The notes under the pieces were generated by a model, which ran no database searches, was not told the origin of the DNA, and saw only the letters and a list, made by a program, of their open reading frames with translations. From Serpentinicella alkaliphila (GTDB lineage Bacteria; Bacillota; Clostridia; Peptostreptococcales; Natronincolaceae): DNA of 64,000 nt. Shown here one piece after another: positions 26,971 to 36,853 of this stretch. The translations under genes were made by a program, and so were the position numbers. The stretch lies in NCBI RefSeq assembly GCF_018141405.1, contig NZ_CP058648.1, positions 325,001 through 389,000 of the forward strand, given 5' to 3'. Every line of letters begins with the position of its first letter. Position 1 is the first letter of the stretch.

Positions 26971-28722
26971 CTAATTATTATCTATTTTAATTAAAACCTT
27001 GAAGTCAATATAATCAATCGTAATAGTATTAGATGACTTATCTCTGTAACCACTTACATTATTAATTAAATACTTCACAGTGATATTATTAAGCTTATCT
27101 TCGAACATCATTTCATTACTATCTAACTCATACTTATCTCCTGCTATAATTGCAAAGTTTTTAGCTATATCATCTAAGGCCTTAGTATATACGTCTACAT
27201 TACCCTTTCTTAGTTTAAAAATTCTATTTTCATTGTTATATGAAACAAACATATTTTCCTCTAGCATTTCCATATTAACTACCCTATATGATGGTATTTC
27301 TATAAAATAGTTATAGTCCGAAACATTAATAATTCTTCCTTCTTCCTTCATATGATATCTAAAATATTCCCTTTGATCGTATGGTCCACCCCAATGATAT
27401 GTTATCTGAAAACCTAATGCATCTTCAATATCCTTGATTTCATAACTATCTGGTATTACCCTCATATCTTTGAGTCTATGCATACTATTAAAATATATAA
27501 CAATTGAGCTTATTTGTTGTTTATCCTCTTGTGATATTTCTGAAGATCCCTGAGTAATTTGACCTTGACTAATCATATCATATTTACTCAGTAATTTCTC
27601 AAACCTATTATTCTGACTAATCTTTGAAATAGAATAGCTACTTATAGGGCCATATACTGATATGATAGAGACTACAATTAACGCCATAACTATATACACA
27701 TTTCTTGTTTTATTTCTAAAAGCAAAATAAATCATAGTACCAGCTATCCAAATGCCCGTAACAAAAACATAATATCTGTTCTCTGTAATTCCATATGCAT
27801 TAATACGAATACTAATAGATATAAACATCATAAGTAGTATTGGTATTATGGTCTTTGGAAAATATGATACAAATGTATTCACCCATCTATTTGAATTTCT
27901 TAATGGATAAACCAATATAATAACCGCTGCACTAACAATCGAATACCATAATACAAGATGTGATACTAGCCCCTCAGGCCACTGTCTTTGAACTAATATC
28001 TTTAAGAAATATACATACAAGATAGAAGTGTAAATAACTATTATAGGCATAACAATGTATAATAGTAAGGCCCTTAATATTTTTGAATAATCATCATATA
28101 TTTGGTCTTCTTCATAATTAGGAATATCAGCCAAAAAGTATGCAGGTGCAAATATACCAACGACTATAAGCCATATATCAAAATATAATTCATACGATAA
28201 ATTAAGATTAAATAACGTATTTATTGTGAATAAAGTAAACGCAAGGCCTAAAAAAAGTATGACACCGTATAAATAGGTAATAAATAATCTAGTAAGTAAA
28301 TTTACTAAATAGAGCTCATAGTGTTTTTTTCTATTATAATAAGGTATTACAGTAAATAATAAATATAAAGCTAAGGTTGTTCCTATATACCTTGTACCAG
28401 TAACTAAATTAAATTCAGAAAGTAAAAATTTATAATATAGCCCTAAAGCCCCAACAATGCCTGCTAAAAATATAATTCTTTTACTAAGGATACCATTCAC
28501 CCTCTCTATGTATACCTTCATACTTAAGGAAGATGGTATTCCTAGGGCAAAAACCATAGCTATACGTCTAAAAGACTCATGATTAGAATAGTTTGTATGA
28601 TTTAAGGCTATCAATGTAAATACTGTCGCTGTTGCAAAAACCAAGGCTTCAGGAAAACGTTTTAAACTCATTGATAATTTTATTATTAAAGATTTAAAAA
28701 GCATACTTATTTTATTCTTCAT
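26971..28722 (-). CDS. DUF4153-family integral membrane protein
   Basis: 583-residue protein. The first ~375 residues contain about eleven hydrophobic helices. The C-terminal ~200 residues (from SQNNRFEKLLSKYD onward) are soluble, with a repeated beta-rich pattern, probably extracytoplasmic. The N-terminal block with ALNHTNYSNHESFRRIAMVF resembles DUF4153 proteins of clostridia, whose function is unknown. GGAGGTG precedes the ATG. It is likely co-transcribed with the HD-domain gene upstream and the nucleotidyltransferase downstream. Confidence 0.78.
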   Translation of the reverse strand: MKNKISMLFKSLIIKLSMSLKRFPEALVFATATVFTLIALNHTNYSNHESFRRIAMVFALGIPSSLSMKVYIERVNGILSKRIIFLAGIVGALGLYYKFLLSEFNLVTGTRYIGTTLALYLLFTVIPYYNRKKHYELYLVNLLTRLFITYLYGVILFLGLAFTLFTINTLFNLNLSYELYFDIWLIVVGIFAPAYFLADIPNYEEDQIYDDYSKILRALLLYIVMPIIVIYTSILYVYFLKILVQRQWPEGLVSHLVLWYSIVSAAVIILVYPLRNSNRWVNTFVSYFPKTIIPILLMMFISISIRINAYGITENRYYVFVTGIWIAGTMIYFAFRNKTRNVYIVMALIVVSIISVYGPISSYSISKISQNNRFEKLLSKYDMISQGQITQGSSEISQEDKQQISSIVIYFNSMHRLKDMRVIPDSYEIKDIEDALGFQITYHWGGPYDQREYFRYHMKEEGRIINVSDYNYFIEIPSYRVVNMEMLEENMFVSYNNENRIFKLRKGNVDVYTKALDDIAKNFAIIAGDKYELDSNEMMFEDKLNNITVKYLINNVSGYRDKSSNTITIDYIDFKVLIKIDNN

Positions 28723-28745
28723 TATTACACACCTCCATTTTTTTG

Positions 28746-29342
28746 CTAATCCCGCTGTAGATAACCTTTTTCCACGGCATCATTTATTAATTTCAAAGCA
28801 AAGTCCCATAACAATGGAGAACCTTCTTTTATATGTTTATTTCTCTCTATAACCTTACTGACTTTAATCCCATGCTTATTCCATGAAATTCCTTCTGTAT
28901 AGTAGTTATTTAGCATAGGCTGTAGCCTATCCAAAGACGCTGCAAATTTAGCTTCAGATGTTTGCATTTCTTCAAACTCTTCCCATAAATCTAGCATTTC
29001 CTTAGCTTGTTTTTCTGGCAATATATTAAATATGCGTTTCGCTGCTTTTTCCTCTCTTACCCTTTTATCCTTATTACCAATCACATCATAACAATATGTA
29101 TCTCCCGCATCAATTTCGACAATATCATGTATTAGTACCATCTTTATAACCTTTAAAATATCAACATTAGGATCATTAGCAAAATCTTTAAGTAAAAAAG
29201 CCATAGTAGCTAAATGCCACGAATGCTCCGCATCCCCTTCATATCTAGATTTGTCAGTCAAAAGAGTCTGCCTATATACACTTTTTAATTTATCTATCTC
29301 TACTATAAATTTAATATTGCTTTGCAACTCATCTATTGTCAA
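28746..29342 (-). CDS. HD-domain phosphohydrolase (YfbR/HDDC2-like)
   Basis: 198-residue HD-superfamily protein. The metal ligands are visible: EHSWHLATM (His), LIHDIVEIDAGD (His-Asp) and a later Asp in AASLDRLQP. The pattern matches YfbR/HDDC2-type 5'-deoxynucleotidases that dephosphorylate nucleoside monophosphates. The TTG start is supported by AAAGGGG seven bases upstream. Located just before the DUF4153 gene, with 23 bases between. Confidence 0.85.
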   Translation of the reverse strand: MTIDELQSNIKFIVEIDKLKSVYRQTLLTDKSRYEGDAEHSWHLATMAFLLKDFANDPNVDILKVIKMVLIHDIVEIDAGDTYCYDVIGNKDKRVREEKAAKRIFNILPEKQAKEMLDLWEEFEEMQTSEAKFAASLDRLQPMLNNYYTEGISWNKHGIKVSKVIERNKHIKEGSPLLWDFALKLINDAVEKGYLQRD

Positions 29343-29416
29343 ATTACCAACCCCTTTCTAAACTATAAAATTCTACAATATAATTCTACTCCTATTTTTA
29401 AAAGTTGTAAAACAAT

Positions 29417-29446
29417 AGAAAAAGTGTAGGGTGTGCCTACACTTAA
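29417..29446 (-). terminator. Intrinsic terminator
   Basis: Perfect nine-base stem (29422-29430 with 29436-29444, AAGTGTAGG arm) followed on the minus strand by TTTTTC. It lies ~100 bases beyond the stop of the membrane protein gene 29542-30105. Confidence 0.75.
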
Positions 29447-29541
29447 CAATTTTTACTTCTAAACTATTATTTATTTGATTTTCAATATATTTTAAAACCA
29501 TAATTTTCTATAAGTGGAAATAAATTATCGAATATAAACTA

Positions 29542-30105
29542 CTAAAAATTATATGAGCACTTCTTCATAAACTTCATAAATGCAACCATCAATGCTATAG
29601 ATGCTATTAAAATTCCCATAATGTAAAATAGATTTATTACAGGAATAAACATAACAACAAAGCCAGCTAGGGAGGCTATGCTTAAAACTAAATACTGATT
29701 CCATCTTTTATCGGCCTCAGCATATATATCATCAAAAACACTTTCTTCTCCTGCTTGCTCAGCCATTTCTTTAATACCCATAAATAAGTGATATATAGTC
29801 AATAGACCTAACACAAAAGCCCCTATACCTACAATAATTCCAAAAGCCCCGTAGTACCCCAAATTAATCCCCGTCTGTTGTTGAACCTGGGGTTCATAAA
29901 TTTGGAACAATGATAAAAATATTAAAATAAAATTATATTTTTTTGCCTTACTAAACTGAAAACTACTTTCTATTAAAAGGCCAAAACCCATGGCAAATAA
30001 AATATATCCTACTATATCAGGTAAAATATCAAAACCTGCTAATCTAAAATCAAACATTATAAATAGAAAACCCCAATACAATTTATTAAAACCCTCTTTA
30101 TTCAA
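29542..30105 (-). CDS. Four- to six-pass membrane protein, unknown
   Basis: 187-residue hydrophobic protein with an N-terminal FNKLYWGFLFIMFDFRLAGFD segment and about five to six membrane helices. A hydrophilic loop (~115-140) holds several acidic residues. I do not recognise a named family with confidence. The TTG start follows GGGGGAG by five bases. It follows the alpha/beta hydrolase gene by 37 bases and ends at the terminator 29417-29446. Confidence 0.7.
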   Translation of the reverse strand: MNKEGFNKLYWGFLFIMFDFRLAGFDILPDIVGYILFAMGFGLLIESSFQFSKAKKYNFILIFLSLFQIYEPQVQQQTGINLGYYGAFGIIVGIGAFVLGLLTIYHLFMGIKEMAEQAGEESVFDDIYAEADKRWNQYLVLSIASLAGFVVMFIPVINLFYIMGILIASIALMVAFMKFMKKCSYNF

Positions 30106-30142
30106 AGCTACTCCCCCTTTTTAGTCATTCTACTAAAAAATG

Positions 30143-30904
30143 CTATAGAAATTTCTGAAGCCAACAAATACTATCCTCTAACATTTTAACAGTTTTATAG
30201 TGGTCTAAGCCAGGTGATTCTATTAATTGGATATTATTGCTACTTCCATAGCTATTTCTAACTTCCTTGTAAAAATATCTTTGGGTTTCTATAGAAACTT
30301 GAGTGTCACTGTCCCCATGTAAAAGTAATATTCCTCTTGGATAAAACTTATCCTTATTTTTTATCGGATCATTTTCCTTAATATACTTCATCTGCTCTTC
30401 AGTTGTAAATTCAATATTATGTAGCTTTCTAAAACAATACTCTGCATTCTCCCAAGCACATGCGCCATTCATATTAATAATACACTTAATATTGCTATTA
30501 TTTGAAAATATTCCACTACTTATAAATCCACCCATAGAGCTCCCAATAACCGCAATTCTATTCTCATGAACCCCAAAGTGTTTAATTGCCTTATCAATTA
30601 GACCTTTAGATTCTTCTACTGTTTCAAAAACAACTCTCCAAAAGTTATCTCTAAAAGCTTCAATCTTTTCATAATCTAATAAGCCTCTTTCCCCATGATC
30701 TACAGCATCGGGTACTATAACCCTGTATCCATGGTATGCTAAAACAGTTGCTATAAATTTAAAATTTTCTTTGTTTGATGACCAACCGTGATATAAAAAA
30801 ACCGTTGATAGATCCCCTTCTTCAAAACTAGGTTTAATATGTATACAAGGTACACCATTTATATTTACTTTCGAAATGTCAATTAAAGATTTCATGTCCA
30901 CCAT
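30143..30904 (-). CDS. Alpha/beta hydrolase (prolyl-oligopeptidase-like)
   Basis: 253-residue serine hydrolase. Oxyanion-side motif VFLYHGWSSNKENF, nucleophile elbow GSSMGGF (Ser), acid LLLHGDSDTQVS (Asp) and a C-terminal His in SPGLDHYKTV complete the catalytic triad. There is no signal peptide, so it is cytosolic; the substrate is unknown (esterase or peptidase). AGGAGG lies immediately upstream of two close in-frame starts (30904 and 30895), so the exact start is uncertain by three codons. Confidence 0.88.
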   Translation of the reverse strand: MVDMKSLIDISKVNINGVPCIHIKPSFEEGDLSTVFLYHGWSSNKENFKFIATVLAYHGYRVIVPDAVDHGERGLLDYEKIEAFRDNFWRVVFETVEESKGLIDKAIKHFGVHENRIAVIGSSMGGFISSGIFSNNSNIKCIINMNGACAWENAEYCFRKLHNIEFTTEEQMKYIKENDPIKNKDKFYPRGILLLHGDSDTQVSIETQRYFYKEVRNSYGSSNNIQLIESPGLDHYKTVKMLEDSICWLQKFL

Positions 30905-31126
30905 CCAACCTCCTTTTTTATACTTTTATATTTTAACATATATAGATATTTTCAACAAAGTACTTGTAGGATTGATATCTTTTAATAGGTTTCACTATTT
31001 AATTTTCCATTAGACTATATTTTTTAAAAATAATTTTTAAATTTTAAATATCATATATATTAATTTAATAATTAACCATAATAAATTATAAGTTGTATTA
31101 CAATATTATGTTAAAGGGTGATATAG

Positions 31127-31690
31127 TTGAAACGTATTTTCATATATGTAAGTTGCTTTATAATGTTTGCATCAATATTTTCAGGATGTAGTAGTAAACC
31201 AACATATTCAACATTAGAAGAAGCAGTTAAGAGCAACATTTCCTCCCATCAAATTGAAATTCTTAACGTGTGTAAAGAAACTAATCTAGTGTTATGCTAC
31301 AATAAGTACCACTACATTTTAGGGGGATATAATTATAATAATGGGAACTATGATAACTTTAAATTAATTAACAAAATAGATACTTGTAATTCTGAAATAG
31401 TCGTTGAGACTGAGTATATTAAAGAAGTTGGAAACGTTATCTGGGGAATACTTAACACTGAAGATCAAGTAGAAAAGTTTATAATAGAATATTTAAACGG
31501 CGATACAGAGCAGGTTACTGCCATTAATAATACATTTATTTCCTCTATGCCAGATTCTCTTCAGGATACGGATCCAAATAAATTAAGAACTCAAATTCTT
31601 AACGTATATGCAGTAAATGAGTCAAATAATATTCTAGGGAAGCTTAAAACTTATAATATAGCAGATCCTATTATTGTAATGGTTAATTAG
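31127..31690 (+). CDS. Lipoprotein of unknown function
   Basis: 187-residue secreted lipoprotein with signal peptide ending in the lipobox IFSGC (Cys21). The mature part is Asn/Tyr-rich (GGYNYNNGNYDN) and has no motif I recognise. The TTG start has AAAGGGTGA five bases upstream. It is alone on the plus strand and has no clear terminator of its own; the hairpin at 31694-31718 has its T tract on the opposite strand. Confidence 0.75.
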   Translation: MKRIFIYVSCFIMFASIFSGCSSKPTYSTLEEAVKSNISSHQIEILNVCKETNLVLCYNKYHYILGGYNYNNGNYDNFKLINKIDTCNSEIVVETEYIKEVGNVIWGILNTEDQVEKFIIEYLNGDTEQVTAINNTFISSMPDSLQDTDPNKLRTQILNVYAVNESNNILGKLKTYNIADPIIVMVN

Positions 31691-31693
31691 ACC

Positions 31694-31718
31694 AAAAAGA
31701 GAGACCTCGGTCTCTCTC
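31694..31718 (-). terminator. Terminator of the pantothenate operon
   Basis: Stem of nine pairs (31698-31706 with 31709-31717, GAGAGACC arm) followed on the minus strand by TTTTT. It lies 18 bases beyond the panD stop. Confidence 0.8.
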
Positions 31719-31735
31719 GAATACAAATTATAATA

Positions 31736-32119
31736 TTATAATTTAGTACTATGGAATTCTTTATAATCTACTGATTCAACCTCGTTATTTTCACCAAGTA
31801 TTACAACTCTAGGTTCATGCTTTCTTGCTTCTTCCTCACTTAACCAAGTGTAAGCAAGAATGATTACTTTATCTCCAGGTTGAACTAATCTTGCTGCAGC
31901 CCCATTTAGGCAAACCATTTTGCTTCCTCTAGGTCCCTTAATAACATATGTTTCAAGTCTTGCACCATTGTTATTATTTACAATTTGAACTTTTTCATTA
32001 GGCAAAATATTTGCCAAGTCCATTAAATCTTCATCAATCGTAACACTACCTACATAGTTCAGGTCTGCTTGTGTAACTGTAGCTCTGTGAAGTTTAGATT
32101 TAAACATATTTAATAGCAT
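31736..32119 (-). CDS. panD: Aspartate 1-decarboxylase proenzyme PanD
   Basis: 127-residue pyruvoyl enzyme making beta-alanine from aspartate. The self-cleavage site NYVGSVTID places Gly24-Ser25 at the same positions as in E. coli PanD, which supports the ATG at 32119 (with GGAGGG nine bases upstream). Also seen are the N-terminal [14 protein letters not shown] and the substrate-binding [14 protein letters not shown]. Last gene of panG-panB-panC-panD, providing one of the two halves joined by PanC. Confidence 0.97.
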   Translation of the reverse strand: MLLNMFKSKLHRATVTQADLNYVGSVTIDEDLMDLANILPNEKVQIVNNNNGARLETYVIKGPRGSKMVCLNGAAARLVQPGDKVIILAYTWLSEEEARKHEPRVVILGENNEVESVDYKEFHSTKL

Positions 32120-32124
32120 TTTGA

Positions 32125-32973
32125 TTATCCCTCCATTATAACGTTATCTATTAGTCTAACTTTCCCTACCTTAGCCGCTAAAGCAATTAACACTTTTCCA
32201 TTTACTGCTTCAATTGGTTCTAGCGTGTATCCATCAACAATTTCTATATAATCTATAGCTACTAGTGGCTCTTCTTCAATAATAGATTTAATCAATGATT
32301 GTATTGTACCAACATTTTTTTCACCTTGCAATATTTTTTCTTTAGCAGTCCTCAAACTTCTTGATAATACAAGAGCTGCCTTTCTGTCCTCAGAAGTTAA
32401 ATTAACGTTTCTAGAACTCATTGCCAGGCCATCTTCTTCACGTACAATTGGACACGGTACAATTTCAATATCTACGTTTAAATCCTTCACCATCTTTTGT
32501 AGTACAGTAAGCTGTTGTGCATCCTTTTCACCAAAATATGCTCTATGAGGCGCAACTATGTTAAATAATTTTGTAACAACAGTTGTAACGCCTTTAAAAT
32601 GTCCTGGTCTCGATGCACCACATAGTCTTTCAGTAATATCACTAACTTCAACAGTAGTTTTTGACCCCTTCGGATACATTATATCTACCGTTGGATGAAA
32701 TATTAAATCTGCTCCACCATGTTCAGATAGTTTCGAATCTCTATCTAAATCTCTTGGATAAATACTATAATCTTCATTTGGACCAAATTGAGTTGGATTT
32801 ACAAAAATACTAACTACAACGAAGTCATTTTCTTCTTTCGCCTTTTTAATTAGTGAAACATGACCTTCATGTAAAAATCCCATTGTTGGTACAAATCCGA
32901 TTGACTTACCTTTAGCTTTTTCAGCTTTTACAATATTACGTACTTCTTCTACTGTAGAAACTATCTGAATCAT
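32125..32973 (-). CDS. panC: Pantoate-beta-alanine ligase PanC
   Basis: 282-residue ATP-dependent ligase forming pantothenate from pantoate and beta-alanine. Nucleotidyltransferase motifs [18 protein letters not shown] (with HxGH) and the downstream [14 protein letters not shown] (KMSKS-like) are present, plus [20 protein letters not shown]. It sits five bases upstream of panD. Confidence 0.97.
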   Translation of the reverse strand: MIQIVSTVEEVRNIVKAEKAKGKSIGFVPTMGFLHEGHVSLIKKAKEENDFVVVSIFVNPTQFGPNEDYSIYPRDLDRDSKLSEHGGADLIFHPTVDIMYPKGSKTTVEVSDITERLCGASRPGHFKGVTTVVTKLFNIVAPHRAYFGEKDAQQLTVLQKMVKDLNVDIEIVPCPIVREEDGLAMSSRNVNLTSEDRKAALVLSRSLRTAKEKILQGEKNVGTIQSLIKSIIEEEPLVAIDYIEIVDGYTLEPIEAVNGKVLIALAAKVGKVRLIDNVIMEG

Positions 32974-33004
32974 TAATCTCCCTGCCTTTGATTTAAATTA
33001 TTTA

Positions 33005-33835
33005 TTAGTAAAGTTTTTTTAGAGTTTCTTCATCTATAGCAAACGTGTGTTTTTCCTCTGGGAATAAGCCTTTTTTCATTTCATCTATATAAGATTGAAC
33101 TCCACCTTTAATACTCGCTCCTACTTCACTGTATTTCTTTACAAATTTCGGAGTAAAATCAGTGAACATTCCTAACATATCTTGAGTTACAAGAACTTGT
33201 CCATCGCAATACTTTCCTGCACCAATACCTATTGTTGGTATGTTAACACTTTCCGTAACTATTTTCGCAAGCCTTTCAGGAACACATTCTAATACTATAG
33301 CAAAAGCTCCAGCCTTTTCAAGTAATTTTGCATCTTCTATTATTTTTTTAGCCTGAGCCTCATCCTTACCCTGAACTTTGAATCCACCCATAACATTTAC
33401 GGATTGCGGGGTTAATCCAAGATGCCCTATTACAGGGATTTGTGCTTTAACGATAGCTTCAACCTTATCAATTACTTCTAAACCACCTTCAAGTTTTACT
33501 GCATGAGCATTTCCCTCTTGAATCATTCTACCTGCATTTCTAACAGAATCTTCAACGCTAATATGATAGGATAAAAATGGCATATCAGCTATAACCAACG
33601 CTCTTTTTGCTCCTCTTGCAACAGCTTTAGTATGATGTATTATATCATCAACTGTGACTTGCAGAGTATTTTCATATCCAAGTACAACCATACCCATAGA
33701 GTCTCCTACAAGGATACTATCCACCCCTGCTTCGTCTATAAGCTTGGCCATTGAATAATCATAAGCTGTTAACATAGATATCTTATCACCATCTTTTTTT
33801 GCCTTTATAAAAGAAGCCGTTGTAAATCTGTTCAT
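33005..33835 (-). CDS. panB: 3-Methyl-2-oxobutanoate hydroxymethyltransferase PanB
   Basis: 276-residue enzyme forming ketopantoate from ketoisovalerate and methylene-tetrahydrofolate. Seen: [69 protein letters not shown] and [14 protein letters not shown]. Length is typical. It begins one base after the panG stop and precedes panC by 31 bases. Confidence 0.97.
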   Translation of the reverse strand: MNRFTTASFIKAKKDGDKISMLTAYDYSMAKLIDEAGVDSILVGDSMGMVVLGYENTLQVTVDDIIHHTKAVARGAKRALVIADMPFLSYHISVEDSVRNAGRMIQEGNAHAVKLEGGLEVIDKVEAIVKAQIPVIGHLGLTPQSVNVMGGFKVQGKDEAQAKKIIEDAKLLEKAGAFAIVLECVPERLAKIVTESVNIPTIGIGAGKYCDGQVLVTQDMLGMFTDFTPKFVKKYSEVGASIKGGVQSYIDEMKKGLFPEEKHTFAIDEETLKKLY

Positions 33836-33836
33836 T

Positions 33837-34703
33837 TTATCCCTCTTTCCAAATATTTTTCATTTTTTCAATAGTTTTAATATCTTTTATTTTCTCTTTA
33901 CTAGCTAAATCTACAGTCGCTTTTCCAAGCACACTATAAATTTTTAAGAGCTCAGGTAACTTATTTTCAATTTCCTCTAAATGATGCTCTACTGTTTTCA
34001 AATCACCTCTTGCTATAGGTCCAGTCAAAGCACTTGCTGCTCCAAGTTTTCTTACATTCTGCAAACTACCAGATACTAAAGGATATAAAGCTTCAAAGCC
34101 CTTCTTTTCATCTATACCAACAGCTTTCATAAATGATACTCCAACATCCATTAATGTAACTAAATAGTTTGAAACAATGCATGCTGCTGCATGATATAGT
34201 ACTTTGTCTTCCTTACTGATTATAAAGTATTCATTACCGCATTTTTGAATTAAATTAATTACATCATTTAACTTTCCTTCATCACCTTCAATGCCAAAAG
34301 GAGTTTTATTTAGATCTTCTACTGCCTTATTTACGTCAGCAAATGCCTGTAGGGGATGAATCGAGTAAGTAAAACACTCTTGGTCCCTCGCGCTCTTTAA
34401 TATATTAGAGCTTGCAGCTCCACTCATATGAGCTACTATTTGTCCCTTTTTAAAGCCCACATCTTTTGCAATGTGATTGCATACTTCTTCAATAGCATCG
34501 TCTGGAGTAGTAATAAATACCAATTCACATTCCTTTATTAAGTTTTTAACACTATCGAAAGCAACTGAATTAGTAAGCTCTGCTGCTTCCTGAGCAGAAG
34601 ACAAACTTCTACTGTAATACCCTCTTACAGATATTTCGTTTTTTGCTAAATACTTCCCAAAGCTTTTAGCAACTTTACCTGCTCCGACAAACCCAATAAC
34701 CAT
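33837..34703 (-). CDS. panG: PanG-type ketopantoate reductase (Rossmann-like, DUF2520)
   Basis: 288-residue protein with an N-terminal NAD(P)-binding Rossmann motif ([14 protein letters not shown]) and a C-terminal helical DUF2520 domain ([30 protein letters not shown]). This is the architecture of PanG, an alternative ketopantoate reductase described in Francisella and also noted in clostridia. It heads the panG-panB-panC-panD operon, and no panE or ilvC is present, so reduction of ketopantoate to pantoate is the natural assignment. AAGGAG precedes the ATG. Activity is inferred from family and context. Confidence 0.85.
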   Translation of the reverse strand: MVIGFVGAGKVAKSFGKYLAKNEISVRGYYSRSLSSAQEAAELTNSVAFDSVKNLIKECELVFITTPDDAIEEVCNHIAKDVGFKKGQIVAHMSGAASSNILKSARDQECFTYSIHPLQAFADVNKAVEDLNKTPFGIEGDEGKLNDVINLIQKCGNEYFIISKEDKVLYHAAACIVSNYLVTLMDVGVSFMKAVGIDEKKGFEALYPLVSGSLQNVRKLGAASALTGPIARGDLKTVEHHLEEIENKLPELLKIYSVLGKATVDLASKEKIKDIKTIEKMKNIWKEG

Positions 34704-34773
34704 GAACGTTCTCCTTTTGCTTATATATTATTAAATGTCTAGTTGCTCCACTGGTCTAACCAATCAAAAGTGC

Positions 34774-34900
34774 AAAAAAAATTATACCCTTTCTGAGCAT
34801 TACAGAAGAGGGCATGAGAATTTATATTTATGGTGACTTTGTCTCGGTCCTTCAAGGCTCAGAGCAATACCTATTAAGTTATAATTACATTTTCATAATA
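34774..34900 (-). promoter_or_regulatory. Attenuator-like leader of the pantothenate operon
   Basis: Upstream of panG the minus-strand leader contains a terminator hairpin: CAGAAGAGGGCAT (34803-34815) with ATACCCTTTCTG (34784-34795), one bulge, followed by eight T (34781-34774). This is 70 bases before the panG start, so transcription could be stopped before the operon. Just 5' of it (34820-34885) is a folded-looking stretch with GCTCTGAGC and CCTTGAAGG inverted repeats. A pan-motif RNA is known upstream of pan operons in Firmicutes; whether this leader matches it was not tested. Confidence 0.6.
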
Positions 34901-35159
34901 ATGGTATAGTTCTACGATACTATCCAAAAACATATTAACACAAGTTTATTTTAAAAACAATAACCTTATAACTAAATTTTCATCAACATTTTTCCTCTTT
35001 TTTCTTCATTTTTTTCATTTAATATATAATTAAATATGAGCCCTTTTATATGAGCAACTCGAACTACTTCAAACAAAAAATATTTGCTTCTAGTATTAGT
35101 ATCTGGTATTATAATCTTATAATATATCTTATTAAATCTAATATAAGGGGTGTAATTAA

Positions 35160-35987
35160 ATGTCTAATATTCAAATTATTACCGACAGTACATCTTACAT
35201 AAATAAGTCCTTTGTTGAGGATAAAGGTATTGTAGTGGTTCCTCTATCTGTGCATTTCGAAGGAGAAATTGAAACAGAAGGTTTTGTTGGAGAGTATGAA
35301 AGCTTCTTTAATAGATTAGCTAATGCAAAGGACTTTCCTACAACATCACAGCCTTCAATAGGTGCTTTTGTACAGGAATATGAAAAAGCAATTGAAGAAA
35401 ATAAAGAGATTATTGTTATTACAATTTCATCTAAATTAAGCGGAACTTTTAATAGTGCTAATTCTGCTGCTAAAATAGTTGATGAAAGTAAAATTTCAGT
35501 TATTGATTCAGAATCAACTGCATCAAATCTTAAGGCCTTTGTTGAAATCGCATTAAACATGATACAAAAAGGCCATACTAGAGCTGAAATAGTAAGTAAA
35601 ATAGAAGAACAAAAGAAAAAGTCCAGCATATGCCTTACGGTAGACACACTAGACTATCTACAAAAAGGTGGTCGTCTTTCTAATACGGGAGCATTCTTTG
35701 CTAACCTACTAAATATTAGACCTATTATTGCTTTAGTAGATGGTAAACTTGAGGGCGTTGCTAAAACCCGCGGAAAGAAAAAGGCAATGGAAAAAATGAT
35801 AGAGCTTATTCCTCAAGATGCTTTTAGAATAAGTGTCGCTCATATATATGCATTGGATGAGGCACAAGCTGTAAAAGAGACTTTACAAGAAAAGTTTCCT
35901 AACGCAGTAGTTACTATTGATGATTTAGGTCCAGTTGTTGGAGCCCATTTAGGTCCAAAGGCATTAGGTCTCTGTTATCTTTATTAA
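35160..35987 (+). CDS. DegV family fatty-acid-binding protein
   Basis: 275-residue DegV-fold protein. Seen: N-terminal IITDSTSYINKSFVED, GVVPLSVHFEGE-like VVVPLSVHFEG, the ligand loop TTSQPSIGAF, ITISSKLSGTFNSA, and LDYLQKGGRLSNTGAF. Family members (FakB) bind a fatty acid and present it to the kinase FakA; whether this copy serves that role is unknown since fakA is not in the window. AAGGGGTG lies before the ATG. Monocistronic with the terminator at 36012-36065. Confidence 0.92.
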   Translation: MSNIQIITDSTSYINKSFVEDKGIVVVPLSVHFEGEIETEGFVGEYESFFNRLANAKDFPTTSQPSIGAFVQEYEKAIEENKEIIVITISSKLSGTFNSANSAAKIVDESKISVIDSESTASNLKAFVEIALNMIQKGHTRAEIVSKIEEQKKKSSICLTVDTLDYLQKGGRLSNTGAFFANLLNIRPIIALVDGKLEGVAKTRGKKKAMEKMIELIPQDAFRISVAHIYALDEAQAVKETLQEKFPNAVVTIDDLGPVVGAHLGPKALGLCYLY

Positions 35988-36011
35988 AGATCATTTATAA
36001 TAAAACCCTAA

Positions 36012-36065
36012 AAAAAATCTATTCAGTTTTCTTCAGCAATTTGAAGAAATTGAATAGATTTTTCC
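36012..36065. terminator. Bidirectional terminator overlapping the DUF881 gene end
   Basis: Long imperfect stem (AAAAATCTATTCA...TTCTTC arm at ~36014-36034, GAAGAAATTGAATAGATTTTT arm at ~36043-36063) with T runs on both sides. It includes the last ~14 codons and stop of the DUF881 gene (36023 onward), so that coding region doubles as the stem. Confidence 0.75.
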
Positions 36066-36736
36066 CTTGTTATAGGTTGTATTTCCACATCATCAGTAAA
36101 TTTTATATCATAATTAATATTGTCACGCTGCATTAGCTCAAATAAAACAGTCCTATAATCTATATATCTTCTTAAATTCTGTGTATCCCCAATAACTCTA
36201 ATTACATATGGCGGTGCAATTGGTGTTGCATTAACATTAATATGGTTTCCTGCTAAAACAATATCACTTCTATTAATGATTCTATGATTATTAATAGAAA
36301 TAACCTCCGCCCCAAATACCTTAAGTTCATTAACAAGATTTAATAAATATCTTCTTTGTTCAACAATGTATGCAATATTATCATCGGTTGAACCTTCAAT
36401 TGTTATAATGACTCCAGGGCCCTTTACATTTACATTTCCAGCTATTAATCTATATCCTCTTACTTGAGCCTTTAAATTCGATAGAATTAAGTTCTCTGAA
36501 CTGCTCTCTTCCTCATATTCATCTACTTGCTGTCTTAGTTGAACTATTCGAGTACGCATGTCCTCATTTACTTTACGCAAATCTATTATTTCCTGATCTT
36601 GAATTCTATTTAAAGGTGACCCCGGTTCATCAGGTACATTAAAATCCTGCTCTAACTGTAGAACTAAGGCAACCCCAACAATTATAAAGGACAAAAGTAT
36701 AATAATATGCATCCTTATATTATTCAACTTTATCAC
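36023..36736 (-). CDS. DUF881 family membrane-anchored protein
   Basis: 237-residue protein: one N-terminal membrane helix (IIILLSFIIVGVALVLQL), a coiled-coil stretch (~45-80) and a DUF881 domain (GPGVIITIEGS, LVNELKVFGAEVISINNHRI, PPYVIRVIGD). DUF881 proteins occur near division and sporulation genes in Firmicutes and Actinobacteria; the function is not established. Its 3' end forms part of the terminator shared with degV. The next gene upstream on the minus strand is the SASP. Confidence 0.88.
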   Translation of the reverse strand: MIKLNNIRMHIIILLSFIIVGVALVLQLEQDFNVPDEPGSPLNRIQDQEIIDLRKVNEDMRTRIVQLRQQVDEYEEESSSENLILSNLKAQVRGYRLIAGNVNVKGPGVIITIEGSTDDNIAYIVEQRRYLLNLVNELKVFGAEVISINNHRIINRSDIVLAGNHINVNATPIAPPYVIRVIGDTQNLRRYIDYRTVLFELMQRDNINYDIKFTDDVEIQPITREKSIQFLQIAEEN

Positions 36737-36823
36737 TTCCCCTAGTTAAAAATAAATTTATAATATTAATTCAATAATAAGCTCTAATATAAAATTAGTC
36801 AATGTAACAATATAACAGACTTT

Positions 36824-36853
36824 AAAAATTTGGAAGGTCCTAAGACCTTCCAA
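36824..36853 (-). terminator. Terminator overlapping the SASP gene end
   Basis: Ten-base perfect stem (36830-36839 with 36844-36853, TTGGAAGGTC arm) followed on the minus strand by ATTTTT. The hairpin contains the last four codons and stop of the SASP gene. Confidence 0.8.

Noticed and set aside
26409-28722. Nucleotidyltransferase plus membrane protein as a toxin-antitoxin or abortive-infection pair
   Set aside because: No HEPN or other toxin partner is adjacent, and the neighbour is a DUF4153 housekeeping-type membrane protein.
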